From NCBI GenBank assembly GCA_944383885.1, contig CALWRF010000018.1, forward strand, positions 50,190 to 114,189: a stretch of DNA of 64,000 nt. Reading direction: 5' to 3'. Made by a program: the position numbers and the translations under genes. This DNA is from an uncultured Clostridia bacterium. GTDB taxonomy: Bacteria > Bacillota > Clostridia > Lachnospirales > Anaerotignaceae. Position 1 is the first letter of the stretch, and every line of letters starts with the position of its first letter. The notes beneath the pieces were generated by a model. The model worked only from the letters and a program-made list of their open reading frames with translations. It had not been told where the DNA came from and did not search any database. Shown in pieces: positions 26,250 to 34,430 of this stretch.

Positions 26250-26740
26250 TAAATACACTCCTCGCTGAAAGGAAGCTTGATTTCTTTGCCGTTTAAAACA
26301 GCTTTTGTCAGGTCTTCGCCCGTATAATTAAGTTTAAGTGAGAAAAACGGCACATTCTTTTCAATAAGGCTTAAAAATATTTTATCACCCTCCCAGCAGT
26401 AAAGAGAGCGAACTTTATTTTTTTCAACCCACATAAGGTCGCCTTCATCGCATTCCTTTAAACTGCCTGAAAAATCATCGGACAAAAACAAATGCATATA
26501 CTCCGTTCCCCATTTATCAGAAACAAAAGTCACTATGCCTTTATACGTATATGAATTAAGCGTAAGACCTGTTTCCTCTTTTACTTCCCTTAAAGCGCAG
26601 TCTTCGGGGCTTTCGCCGTATTCAAATTTGCCGCCTACGGCAATCCATTTGTCTTTATTCTCATCTATTTCCTTTTTTGTTCTGTGCAGCATTAAGTAGC
26701 AGCCGCTTTTTTCTATATAGCAAAGAGTAGTATTGCGCAT
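26249..26740 (-). CDS. Nudix hydrolase
   Basis: A 163-residue protein. The Nudix box reads GGKFEYGESPEDCALREVKEETGL, fitting GX5EX7REUXEEXGU in every fixed position (split here: GX5E is GKFEYGE and the second half is REVKEETGL). The N-terminal TTLCYIEKSGCYLMLHRTKK and the IAVGGK context resemble MutT/8-oxo-dGTP diphosphatase-like members. The nucleotide substrate is not certain. It is the first gene of a coupled three-gene operon with the ROK kinase and the carbonic anhydrase. Confidence 0.9.
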   Translation of the reverse strand: MRNTTLCYIEKSGCYLMLHRTKKEIDENKDKWIAVGGKFEYGESPEDCALREVKEETGLTLNSYTYKGIVTFVSDKWGTEYMHLFLSDDFSGSLKECDEGDLMWVEKNKVRSLYCWEGDKIFLSLIEKNVPFFSLKLNYTGEDLTKAVLNGKEIKLPFSEECI

Positions 26741-26757
26741 TGTATCACCTTTAATTT

Positions 26758-26784
26758 AAAGCCCATGTTATAAACACGGGCTTT
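26758..26784. terminator. Hairpin between icd and the Nudix operon
   Basis: AAAGCCCATGTT (26758-26769) pairs with AACACGGGCTTT (26773-26784) with one G-T wobble and a three-base loop. On the minus strand, the direction of icd, the tail is only TTTAAATT. On the plus strand CTTTTT follows. It is a moderate terminator for icd at best. Confidence 0.5.
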
Positions 26785-26811
26785 CTTTTTATAACTTTTA
26801 TAAAATTCCAA

Positions 26812-28020
26812 TCAGTCTAAATTATCAAAAGTTTCCCTTACAGCTTTAATAAAGTCAAGGCTGTTTAACGCAACAGGATTTTTAAGCTCTGTAATGGAAA
26901 CCAAATCTTTTGTCATTTTGCCGTCTTCTATTGTCTTAATAACGGCTTTTTCAAGTTTGTTTGCAAACTCTATAAGCTCTGGAATATTGTCAAGCTCTCC
27001 TCTTTTTCTTAAAGCGCCTGTCCACGCAAATATTGTGGCAACGGAGTTAGTTGATGTTTCCTCGCCTTTAAGATGTTTATAATAATGTCTTTGAACAGTG
27101 CCGTGGGCAGCCTCATACTCATATATTCCGGAAGGAGAAACAAGTACAGAAGTCATCATGGCAAGAGAGCCGAAAGCAGAAGAAACCATATCGCTGAATA
27201 CGTCGCCGTCGTAGTTCTTGCATGCCCAAATAAAGCCGCCTTCTGACTTCATAACTCTTGCAACAGCGTCGTCTATAAGTGTATAGAAATATTCTATGCC
27301 GCAGTTTTCAAATTTTTCTTTGTACTCGTTTTCATAAATCTCAGCGAATATATCTTTAAAAGTATGGTCGTACTTTTTGGAAATAGTATCCTTTGTGGCA
27401 AACCAAAGGCTTTCTTTTCTGTCAAGAGCGTAATTAAAGCAGCTTCTTGCAAAACTCTCTATAGAAGAATTTAAGTTATGCTGACCCTGAATAACGCCGG
27501 CGCCTTTAAAGTTATGTATAAGCTTCCTTGTTTCATTTCCGTTTTCGTCTGTAAAAACAAGCTCTGCCTTGCCAGATGAAGGAACTTTCATTTCAACTGA
27601 TTTATAAACATCACCGTAAGCATGCCTTGCTATCGTTATAGGCTTTTTCCAGCACTTAACAACAGGTTCTATGCCTTTAACAACTATAGGTGTTCTGAAT
27701 ACTGTTCCGTCAAGTATAGCCCTTATTGTGCCGTTAGGACTTTTCCACATTTCTTTAAGGTTATACTCTTTAACTCTTGCGGCATTTGGCGTAATTGTAG
27801 CACATTTTACTGCCACGCCGTATTTTTTAGCGGCTTCGGCAGACTCAACAGTTACTTTGTCGTCTGTAGCGTTTCTGTTTTCAAGTCCCAAGTCATAATA
27901 CTCAGTCTTTAAGTCAACATAAGGGCAGATGAGTTCATCTTTAATCATTTTCCATAATATCCTTGTCATTTCGTCTCCGTCCATCTCAACAAGAGGCGTA
28001 ATCATTTTAATTTTTTCCAT
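26812..28020 (-). CDS. icd: NADP-dependent isocitrate dehydrogenase, eukaryote-like subfamily
   Basis: It oxidatively decarboxylates isocitrate to 2-oxoglutarate. The 402-residue protein begins [20 protein letters not shown], the form of the homodimeric IDH subfamily shared with eukaryotes and many Clostridia. Other hallmarks are [16 protein letters not shown] with the substrate-binding serine, [14 protein letters not shown], and [15 protein letters not shown] with the metal aspartates. ATG 28020 has GGAGG five bases upstream; an in-frame GTG at 28032 overlaps that box. It probably serves glutamate synthesis, since no other TCA genes lie near. Confidence 0.95.
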   Translation of the reverse strand: MEKIKMITPLVEMDGDEMTRILWKMIKDELICPYVDLKTEYYDLGLENRNATDDKVTVESAEAAKKYGVAVKCATITPNAARVKEYNLKEMWKSPNGTIRAILDGTVFRTPIVVKGIEPVVKCWKKPITIARHAYGDVYKSVEMKVPSSGKAELVFTDENGNETRKLIHNFKGAGVIQGQHNLNSSIESFARSCFNYALDRKESLWFATKDTISKKYDHTFKDIFAEIYENEYKEKFENCGIEYFYTLIDDAVARVMKSEGGFIWACKNYDGDVFSDMVSSAFGSLAMMTSVLVSPSGIYEYEAAHGTVQRHYYKHLKGEETSTNSVATIFAWTGALRKRGELDNIPELIEFANKLEKAVIKTIEDGKMTKDLVSITELKNPVALNSLDFIKAVRETFDNLD

Positions 28021-28077
28021 AGCTTCCTCCACTTAAAATTTTATATTTGAAATTTATACTTAACTTAATTGCCAGCA

Positions 28078-28380
28078 TTAGCTGCTGTATCCCATATTTA
28101 TAAGTTCCTGAACCTTATCGTTTTCAGGTGCGTTGTTTGAAACCTCGTAAACAGTAATCATGCTGATTAGGTTTTCGTCTTCCAAACCTTTTTTATTAAA
28201 GCTTTTAAAAGCCTCAATAACATTTTCACGCATTTTTTTCAAGTCGCTGTATGTCTTAATATTAAGCTTTTTACAGGCATAGCCTAAAGCGTATGCCAGC
28301 TCATAATCTGAAATTATGGCAGGATGCATATCGCTTTTAAGCTTAATTTTAATTGCTTCTTCAATAAGCATGGGAATCAT
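28078..28380 (-). CDS. Conserved-looking small protein of unknown function
   Basis: A 100-residue, mostly helical, soluble protein that I do not recognise. ATG 28380 is preferred since GAAGGTG lies six bases upstream, just after the thioesterase stop at 28394. An earlier in-frame ATG would overlap the thioesterase by 65 bases and has no ribosome binding site. It has no cysteine pairs, signal peptide or membrane segment; Cys and Asp/Tyr residues cluster at YELAYALGYACKKL. Tight spacing suggests it works with, or is co-expressed with, the thioesterase. Confidence 0.7.
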   Translation of the reverse strand: MIPMLIEEAIKIKLKSDMHPAIISDYELAYALGYACKKLNIKTYSDLKKMRENVIEAFKSFNKKGLEDENLISMITVYEVSNNAPENDKVQELINMGYSS

Positions 28381-28393
28381 TAAAACACCTTCT

Positions 28394-28813
28394 TCATTCT
28401 TTAAGTATGCCGTAAAGCTTCTCATTAAGCTCAGGGCATGATTTTTTAAGGTTAACAAGCCTGCCTTCGTTATTTAAAAAGCAGTGGCGGCTTTTTCCCA
28501 CAGCCAAAAGTTTACCTGTAGCCTTATTAGTCATAGTATACTTTATAGTCATTTTAATACCGTTATAAAATTCTTCCGAAACATCAATTAAAACAGTATC
28601 ATCAAAATTGACCATTACTTTATAATCGCACTCAACGCCTGTAACCGGGCTTATAATGCCCTCTTCCTCAAGGCGCTTATAGCTAAAGCCGATTTCACTC
28701 ATTAAATATACCCTGGCTTCTTCCATCCATCTTATAAAGTTTGAGTGATGAGCCACACCCATCTTATCTGTTTCGTAATAATGCACATGATGTTCGTACG
28801 GTTTTATATCCAT
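28394..28813 (-). CDS. Acyl-CoA thioesterase, YbgC/FadM-type hotdog fold
   Basis: A 139-residue 4-hydroxybenzoyl-CoA thioesterase-family protein. YETDKMGVAHHSNFIRWMEEAR is the family's active-site helix; the usual YxTDxxGxVxHxxY pattern is kept, with the catalytic Asp in ETDKMG. It hydrolyses acyl-CoA; chain length is unknown. ATG 28813 is favoured because GGAGAAG lies six bases upstream; the ATG at 28825 has none. It is followed closely by the unknown 100-residue gene. Confidence 0.88.
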   Translation of the reverse strand: MDIKPYEHHVHYYETDKMGVAHHSNFIRWMEEARVYLMSEIGFSYKRLEEEGIISPVTGVECDYKVMVNFDDTVLIDVSEEFYNGIKMTIKYTMTNKATGKLLAVGKSRHCFLNNEGRLVNLKKSCPELNEKLYGILKE

Positions 28814-28838
28814 TCTCTTCTCCATTTCAAATTAAAGC

Positions 28839-28863
28839 ATAATTATTGCAACATAATAATTAT
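28839..28863. promoter_or_regulatory. 9-bp inverted repeat in the thioesterase/DtxR divergent gap
   Basis: ATAATTATT (28839-28847) and AATAATTAT (28855-28863) form a perfect inverted repeat with a seven-base spacer. It lies 26 bases before the thioesterase start and 78 bases before the DtxR-gene promoter. It is a candidate operator; the binding protein is unknown. Confidence 0.35.
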
Positions 28864-28940
28864 ATAATTTACTTATGAATTTAACAATATTAATGTTAAC
28901 TGTTTTAATAAGCCACAGCCCTTACATAATGCATAATATG

Positions 28941-28969
28941 TTGAATAATGCCAAACTATATGATAGAAT
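28941..28969 (+). promoter_or_regulatory. Sigma-A promoter of the DtxR-type regulator
   Basis: TTGAAT (28941-28946) and TAGAAT (28964-28969) are separated by 17 bases. Transcription would start near 28976, giving a leader of about 78 bases. Confidence 0.5.
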
Positions 28970-29053
28970 ATATAATAAATTAATAGTGCAGTAATTTATC
29001 AACAAGTAATTTTTACGAAATTTCAACAACAAACAATCAAAGAGGGTGATATT

Positions 29054-29428
29054 TTGGACAAATTAAGAGAATCCGGAGAAAATTATTTAGAAACAATTCT
29101 TGTGCTTGAAAAAAGAAACGGCATAGCCCGTTCTGTTGATGTGGCAAATGAGCTTAATTTTTCAAAGCCGTCTATAAGCCGCGCCATGAGCGTCCTTAAA
29201 GAAGCAGGCTATGTAACAGTAGGCAACATAAACCAGCTTGTTTTAACTCCTGAAGGGCGAAAAATAGCCGAAAGCGTTTATGAGCGCCACTGCATACTTG
29301 AAGAATATTTAAAAAGCATAGGCGTTAACAGCGAAACAGCCGCAAAAGACGCATGCCGTATTGAGCATGTAATAAGCGAAGAAACATTCCAGCGTATAAA
29401 ATCTCTTTTAAACAAAAAAGAAGATTAA
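29054..29428 (+). CDS. DtxR/MntR-family metal-dependent regulator
   Basis: A 124-residue repressor without the SH3-like domain. The N-terminal winged helix (VDVANELNFSKPSISRAMSVL) is followed by the dimer and metal-binding helices (VYERHCILEEYLKSIGV, DACRIEHVIS). Compared by eye with MntR, the position of Asp8 is Asn (ENYLE), Glu11 and the helix histidine are kept, and the Glu99 position is Cys as in the iron sensor DtxR. So the metal site is a hybrid, which leaves iron or manganese open. TTG 29054 follows GAGGGTGAT. No metal transporter gene is adjacent. Confidence 0.88.
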   Translation: MDKLRESGENYLETILVLEKRNGIARSVDVANELNFSKPSISRAMSVLKEAGYVTVGNINQLVLTPEGRKIAESVYERHCILEEYLKSIGVNSETAAKDACRIEHVISEETFQRIKSLLNKKED

Positions 29429-29580
29429 TTTTTTGCATAAAGGTTAGCTTATATAAACAAAGGTTTTTAAAACTAATCTAAATTTCAGCATGAAATATTA
29501 ATTTTAGTTTGAAATAACTGTTTCTTTCAGCAATATATATTTCATTATGAAACACTTTTAATTATATCAGGACATACAAA

Positions 29581-29611
29581 GCGGCGCCGTTTGCAAGGCG
29601 CCGCATATTTT
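29581..29611. terminator. Terminator between the DtxR gene and the HD-domain gene
   Basis: GCGGCGCC (29581-29588) pairs perfectly with GGCGCCGC (29597-29604). On the plus strand ATATTTTTTATT follows, so it ends the regulator transcript. The minus-strand side has only a weak T-tail but ends the convergent HD gene closely. Confidence 0.75.
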
Positions 29612-30202
29612 TTATTCTTTATTGTATTCTTCCATAGCCGTATTAATGCTTTCTTCGCAGGAACGCATAGCTTCTATTGTATCGGCAAAAAGTTTATCTA
29701 TTTCAACGCCTAACATTTGAGCGCCCTGCTCTATAACTTCTCTTGAACAGCCGGCTGCAAATCTTTTATCCTTAAATTTCTTTTTAAGGCTCTTTGTTTC
29801 CATATCCATAACACTTTTGGAAGGTCGCATTATGGCTGCGGCGCCTATAAGCCCTGTAAGCTCATCAACAGCAAAAAGAACTTTTTCCATTTCATGCTCA
29901 GGCTCTATATCTGAACATAAACCGTAACCATGGCTGCAAACCGAATGAATAAACTCATCGCTTAAACCTGCCTCCTTCAAAAGCTCAGGAGCTTTTTTGC
30001 AGTGCTCATCTGGATAAAGTTCAAAGTCTATGTCATGCAGAAGACCTACTGTTGCCCAATAATCGGCATCATCGCCATAGCCAAGGTTTTGGGCGTACCA
30101 TCTCATTACGCCTTCAACTGTTAAGCCGTGCTGGATATGGAAAGGTTCTTTATTATACTTTTTTAAAAGCTCCAAAGCTTCCTGCCTGTTAATACAATCC
30201 AT
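29612..30202 (-). CDS. HD-domain phosphohydrolase-like protein
   Basis: A 196-residue single-domain HD protein. Metal ligands appear as H-(HD)-D: HIQHGLTVEGVMRWYA at 22-37, GLLHDIDFE at 53-61 and CSHGYG near 88-93, then FAVDELTGL. The form is that of YqeK- and uncharacterised HDIG-type hydrolases acting on nucleotides or phosphate esters. The substrate is not known. It is 15 bases downstream of cysK and probably co-transcribed with it. Confidence 0.82.
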   Translation of the reverse strand: MDCINRQEALELLKKYNKEPFHIQHGLTVEGVMRWYAQNLGYGDDADYWATVGLLHDIDFELYPDEHCKKAPELLKEAGLSDEFIHSVCSHGYGLCSDIEPEHEMEKVLFAVDELTGLIGAAAIMRPSKSVMDMETKSLKKKFKDKRFAAGCSREVIEQGAQMLGVEIDKLFADTIEAMRSCEESINTAMEEYNKE

Positions 30203-30217
30203 AATAATTACACCTCT

Positions 30218-31153
30218 TTACTCTTTAACAAGATAATCCGGAGTTGAAAGATATCTGTCGCCTGTATCCGGTACAATAACTACTATATTTTTGCCTTTGT
30301 TTTCTTCCCTTTTAGCTAATTCAAAAGCTGCCCAGACAGCGGCGCCTGCCGAAATACCGGCAAGCACGCCTTCTTTTTGCGCAAGACGCCTGCCTGTTTC
30401 ATAAGCATCTTCATTTGTAACAGTTATTATTTCATCATAAATATTTGTATCAAGTATTTCCGGCACAAAATTAGCGCCTATTCCCTGAAGCTTGTGCGGA
30501 CCCGCATGTCCTTTTGAAAGAAGCGGAGAGGCAGCCGGCTCCACAGCCACAATTTTAATTTTCGGGTTCTTTTCTTTTAAAAACCTGCCTGAGCCTGTTA
30601 AAGTACCGCCTGTACCAACTCCGGCAACAAATATATCAACATTGCCCTCTGTGTCTTCCCATATTTCAGGACCGGTTGTTGAATAATGCGCTTTTGGGTT
30701 TGCTGGGTTTACAAACTGACCGGCAATAAAACTGCCTGCCGTATTTTCAGCAATTTCCTCAGCCTTATTTACAGCTCCCTGCATACCTTCTTTGCCAGGT
30801 GTTAAAACAATGTCGGCGCCATAAGCTTTAAGAAGGTTTATCCTTTCTACACTCATTGTATCAGGCATTACAAAAACAGCCTTGTATCCTCTTGAAGCTG
30901 CCGCGCAGGCAAGCCCAATACCTGTATTTCCGCTTGTAGGCTCAATTATAACTGAACCTTTTTTTATAAGCCCCTTTGCCTCGGCATCGTCCAGCATAAA
31001 CTTAGCAACGCGGTCTTTTGCGCTTCCTGCCGGGTTAAGAAATTCAAGTTTTGCTATAACATTGGCTACGGCGTTTTCTTTCTTTTCTATGTTTTTAAGC
31101 CTTAAAAGCGGCGTTCCGCCTACTAAATCAGTAATCTGTTCATAAATTTTCAT
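30218..31153 (-). CDS. cysK: Cysteine synthase A (O-acetylserine sulfhydrylase)
   Basis: It makes cysteine from O-acetylserine and sulfide with PLP. The 311-residue length is standard. Lys46 in [11 protein letters not shown] binds [14 protein letters not shown] is the substrate loop, and [17 protein letters not shown] is the phosphate-binding loop. ATG 31153 has AGGAGG six bases upstream; longer in-frame extensions lack a ribosome binding site. No T-box or S-box motif is visible upstream. Confidence 0.96.
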   Translation of the reverse strand: MKIYEQITDLVGGTPLLRLKNIEKKENAVANVIAKLEFLNPAGSAKDRVAKFMLDDAEAKGLIKKGSVIIEPTSGNTGIGLACAAASRGYKAVFVMPDTMSVERINLLKAYGADIVLTPGKEGMQGAVNKAEEIAENTAGSFIAGQFVNPANPKAHYSTTGPEIWEDTEGNVDIFVAGVGTGGTLTGSGRFLKEKNPKIKIVAVEPAASPLLSKGHAGPHKLQGIGANFVPEILDTNIYDEIITVTNEDAYETGRRLAQKEGVLAGISAGAAVWAAFELAKREENKGKNIVVIVPDTGDRYLSTPDYLVKE

Positions 31154-31494
31154 AATATTCCTCCTTGTGCGTAAAGTGTTATAAAGCGTTATAATATAGG
31201 TTAAAATATAGCGGCTTTTATAGTTTCTCTCCAATGTCTGCATGTTATACTGCTGGAGATACCTTGGATTGTTTAATACAAAATAAAACAATATTGCAAA
31301 TAATAACAAACTGCTTTAAAGTAATTATACCATAATAGTAGGAAAATAAAAGCTCTTCATAAATATTTAATTTTTAGAACGTAGCCTGTATATACCTAAA
31401 AACATAGTTTAACCAACGCAATTTTTAAATATTATACCACAAATTTTAATTTATTGTGCAAACATACAAGGCTTATTTGCTGATAACTTAAAAT
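31154..31494 (-). other. 341-bp region upstream of cysK
   Basis: No gene is seen here. On the minus strand a TATAAT lies at 31329-31324 with a weak -35, so a leader of roughly 170 bases is possible. Inside it TCTCCA and TGGAGA could form a six-bp stem around 31230-31255. No T-box, S-box or other known riboswitch core was recognised. Confidence 0.4.
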
Positions 31495-31541
31495 AAAAAT
31501 CGGATTAATTACGCACTTTAGCACAAATCAATCCGATTTTT
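31485..31541 (-). terminator. Terminator of the 31581-34201 two-component operon
   Basis: AAAAATCGGATT (31495-31506) pairs with AATCCGATTTTT (31530-31541), a perfect 12-bp stem. On the minus strand the stem runs into TTTTTATTTTAAG. The plus-strand side also ends in five T. Confidence 0.8.
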
Positions 31542-31580
31542 GTATACTTAATTATTGTATTTTAAAATTTTACAGCATGT

Positions 31581-33512
31581 TTATTTATTATTAAGCACAA
31601 TTTCAGCTTTGAACAAATCGCCGTCTATTTCCAGATTAAACTTTCCGCCTTGAAGTTCCACAAGGCTCTTTGCTATATTAAGCCCTAAACCGCTGCCTTC
31701 CGTATTTCTTGAAGCATCGCCCCTTACAAATCTTTCCATAAGCTCATTGGCATTTATATTAAGCTGGTCTTTTGAAATATTTTTTACAGAAATAATTGTA
31801 TTGGCATCTGTCTGTTTTAAATCAACATATACTCTTGTACCGCTTTGGGCATATTTGCACGCATTGGAAAAAAGGTTATCGAGCACACGCCATAACAGCC
31901 TGCCGTCTGCCGTTATTTTTCTTTCCTCATTAGGGATTGAAATAACAACATTAAGGTTAGCATTTTTAAACCTGTCATTGTACTCCGCTGACGACTGATA
32001 TATTATCTCACTTGTTAGAAGCTCTTTCATATCTACATTAATATTGCCTGTAGACGCCTTAGACGCCTCCATAAGGTCGTCTATAAGCTTTTTAAGCCTG
32101 TCTGACTGACGGGAAAGAACATCGATATATTCCTTTTCCTCTTCAGGCGTATGTTCTTTTTTAAGAAGGTCAACATAATTAATTATTGATGTAAGAGGTG
32201 TTTTAATATCGTGTGAAACATTTGTTATAAGCTCTGTTTTCATTCTTTCACTTTTCATCTGTTTTTCAACAGCAAGGGATATACCTCTGTTAATTGAGTT
32301 CAGGTTTTCGCCATGTTTTTTAAACCGCCACTTCATTGAAGAAGTATTAATTTTAAAATTAATATTGCCTTTTGCCATTTCCTCAGCCGCAGTTTCAAGG
32401 CGCACAGCCATTTTAGCAAATTTAGCCGCCGCAAGAAGAGCTATAACATCAACAATAAAAGCAAACCCAAATGAACCACTGGCATTTATAAACATGATTA
32501 TCATTAAAAATAATACAGCGCCCCATGTAACGGATAAAGAACCGAAAAAATCAGAAATAACAGAAAGTATTTTCTTAATCAGTATTATACAAAGCTTTAT
32601 ACATTTGTAGCATATTGTATTGCGCCATATACCGCCTGTTTTTAGTCTTGAGGCTGTAGTAAGGGCACTGCCAAGAAATACTGCGCTGACCGCTGACATG
32701 CTTAGCATGGAAAATACTATAAAATAACTTTCGTATGAACCATAATAGTTATAGTAATAAAAATTATCCCAAATTCCTATTAATACGCCTATGCCGAACG
32801 CGCCTATAAAAAACGCTGCTAAGTAGTATAAATCAAGTGGTATTTTATCTAAAACATTAAGTTCTATCACATAATTGCCGTTAACATCTCTTTTATGTCC
32901 AGCCGCAAATATAAGAAACAGGAAGGAAACAAGGCTAATTATACCAAAAATTAAAGCTGAATAAGCTATATTATACCTTACAGGAAACAATGTATCATAA
33001 ATCACTGACTGACCGTAAAGATAGCTGCCTTCCGGTATTGGGTCTTCAAGGGAGTATTCCACTAAATAATACTTATTATTTGATAAAACTCTCATTGAAC
33101 CCTCAAGCCCGGGATTTTCCGCTTCGCCGTTTGTATAGTAAACCTCTTCATTTGAAGCTGTTTTCACCGCATTTTCGTCTGCCGTCTGTTCCTCCGACTG
33201 CTCCATTACAGCATTTACTTTATCTGAAGAGCTGTCTTCTGTAATTGTTATATACAGACCATCTTCAATATCTGTAATTGAACCGGTATATATATATTCT
33301 GTAAAATAGTTATATACTACATTTTCCGTATCGTATTTGCATTTGTCAGTCTGTATAAATCTGCTTTTAGACGGCGAGTCTGACTGGGCGTATATGCCCA
33401 TATAACAGCCTACAATAACAGAAAATGAGGCTACAGAAAATATTGTCGACGAGAATATAAAAATTATACAGACTACAGTTTTCAATAATGTATTTGACTT
33501 TAAACCTCTCAT
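31581..33512 (-). CDS. Membrane sensor histidine kinase
   Basis: A 643-residue kinase. An N-terminal helix (about 10-36) is followed by an extracytoplasmic domain (about 40-180) with a Glu/Asp-rich loop. About five more helices cover 180-375, a HAMP-like linker (AEEMAKGNINFKI) follows, then HisKA with His434 in NVSHDIKTPLTS. The ATPase domain ends in GSGLGLNIAKSLVELQGG. The multi-helix sensor plus outer domain resembles kinases that watch the envelope. It overlaps the response-regulator stop by four bases (ATGA). The stimulus is unknown. Confidence 0.93.
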   Translation of the reverse strand: MRGLKSNTLLKTVVCIIFIFSSTIFSVASFSVIVGCYMGIYAQSDSPSKSRFIQTDKCKYDTENVVYNYFTEYIYTGSITDIEDGLYITITEDSSSDKVNAVMEQSEEQTADENAVKTASNEEVYYTNGEAENPGLEGSMRVLSNNKYYLVEYSLEDPIPEGSYLYGQSVIYDTLFPVRYNIAYSALIFGIISLVSFLFLIFAAGHKRDVNGNYVIELNVLDKIPLDLYYLAAFFIGAFGIGVLIGIWDNFYYYNYYGSYESYFIVFSMLSMSAVSAVFLGSALTTASRLKTGGIWRNTICYKCIKLCIILIKKILSVISDFFGSLSVTWGAVLFLMIIMFINASGSFGFAFIVDVIALLAAAKFAKMAVRLETAAEEMAKGNINFKINTSSMKWRFKKHGENLNSINRGISLAVEKQMKSERMKTELITNVSHDIKTPLTSIINYVDLLKKEHTPEEEKEYIDVLSRQSDRLKKLIDDLMEASKASTGNINVDMKELLTSEIIYQSSAEYNDRFKNANLNVVISIPNEERKITADGRLLWRVLDNLFSNACKYAQSGTRVYVDLKQTDANTIISVKNISKDQLNINANELMERFVRGDASRNTEGSGLGLNIAKSLVELQGGKFNLEIDGDLFKAEIVLNNK

Positions 33513-34201
33513 TTTTTTGCCTCCATTTTATATCCATGCCCCCACACAACTTTTAAATAATGCGGCTCAGCCGGATTTATCTCTATTTTCTCACGCAAAT
33601 GCCTTATATGCACCGCCACTGAACCTTCAGAACCTATAGGCTTTTCCTGCCATATTTTTTCATATATTTCAGCTGAAGAAAAAACTTTACCTACGTTTTC
33701 TGACAAAAATTTAAGTATATTGTACTCTATAGGCGTAAGTGTTACTTCCTCACCGTCGACTTTAACTATTTTGGCTTCATCGTCTATTTCAATTCCGCCT
33801 ATTACAATTTTTCCTGCCTTCTGCTCCATTCCGCCAAGCTTTGTATACCGCCTTAACTGCGAGCGCACTCTTGCCTGAACCTCTATAGGATTAAAAGGCT
33901 TTGTTATATAGTCATCCGCGCCGATATTCAAACCGAGTATCTTATCGCTGTCCTCACTTTTGGCTGTAAGCATTATAACCGGAATATTATATTCTTCCCT
34001 AAGCTTTGCTGTAGCTGTAATGCCGTCCATTTCAGGCATCATTATATCCATTAGTATAAGATGTATCTCATTATCTTTTACACACTGCAAAGCTTCTTTA
34101 CCGGTATATGCCTCATATATATTATAGTTTTCAGAAGAAAGATAAATTTTCAGCGCTGAAACAATATCTTTTTCATCATCACAGATTAAAATATTATACA
34201 T
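33509..34201 (-). CDS. OmpR/PhoB-family response regulator
   Basis: A 230-residue regulator: receiver domain with acidic pocket CDDEKD (7-12), phospho-acceptor Asp52 in LMDIMMPEMDG and Lys in MLTAKSED. The winged-helix effector ends the protein (EGSVAVHIRHLREKIE, VWGHGYKME). It partners the kinase that overlaps its end. Target genes cannot be told; the amino-acid permease upstream is separated by a strong terminator. Confidence 0.95.
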   Translation of the reverse strand: MYNILICDDEKDIVSALKIYLSSENYNIYEAYTGKEALQCVKDNEIHLILMDIMMPEMDGITATAKLREEYNIPVIMLTAKSEDSDKILGLNIGADDYITKPFNPIEVQARVRSQLRRYTKLGGMEQKAGKIVIGGIEIDDEAKIVKVDGEEVTLTPIEYNILKFLSENVGKVFSSAEIYEKIWQEKPIGSEGSVAVHIRHLREKIEINPAEPHYLKVVWGHGYKMEAKK

Positions 34202-34380
34202 TCTTAAATCCTCCCAAAGGTTAATCCCCTAATTTGCAGCTTTTCTTTTGTTGGTAACATTATACCAAATAACATAATTAAGAAAAAAGTATATAAATCC
34301 TTAAGATTTCTTTAAGTGTATGAAATTTGGATAAAAACCCTATATAACATGGCTTATGTAACCTGACTATGCTTTTTTTG

Positions 34381-34423
34381 CAAAAAAAGAGCGGTCTATC
34401 GACATTAATACCGATAAACCGCT
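34381..34423 (-). terminator. Terminator of the amino-acid permease gene
   Basis: AGCGGTCTATCG (34390-34401) pairs with CGATAAACCGCT (34412-34423) with one mismatch. On the minus strand the stem leads into seven T. The T-run is half of an 18-bp palindrome CTTTTTTTGCAAAAAAAG at 34372-34389. Confidence 0.8.
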
Positions 34424-34430
34424 ACATTAA

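Noticed and set aside
31154..31309. An N-terminal extension of cysK by 52 codons
   Set aside because: The extension is AT-rich, unlike CysK, and has no ribosome binding site, while ATG 31153 has AGGAGG and gives the standard length.
31154..31494. A T-box or SAM riboswitch in front of cysK
   Set aside because: Neither a TGGNACCGCG-like T-box core nor the S-box core could be found on either strand.
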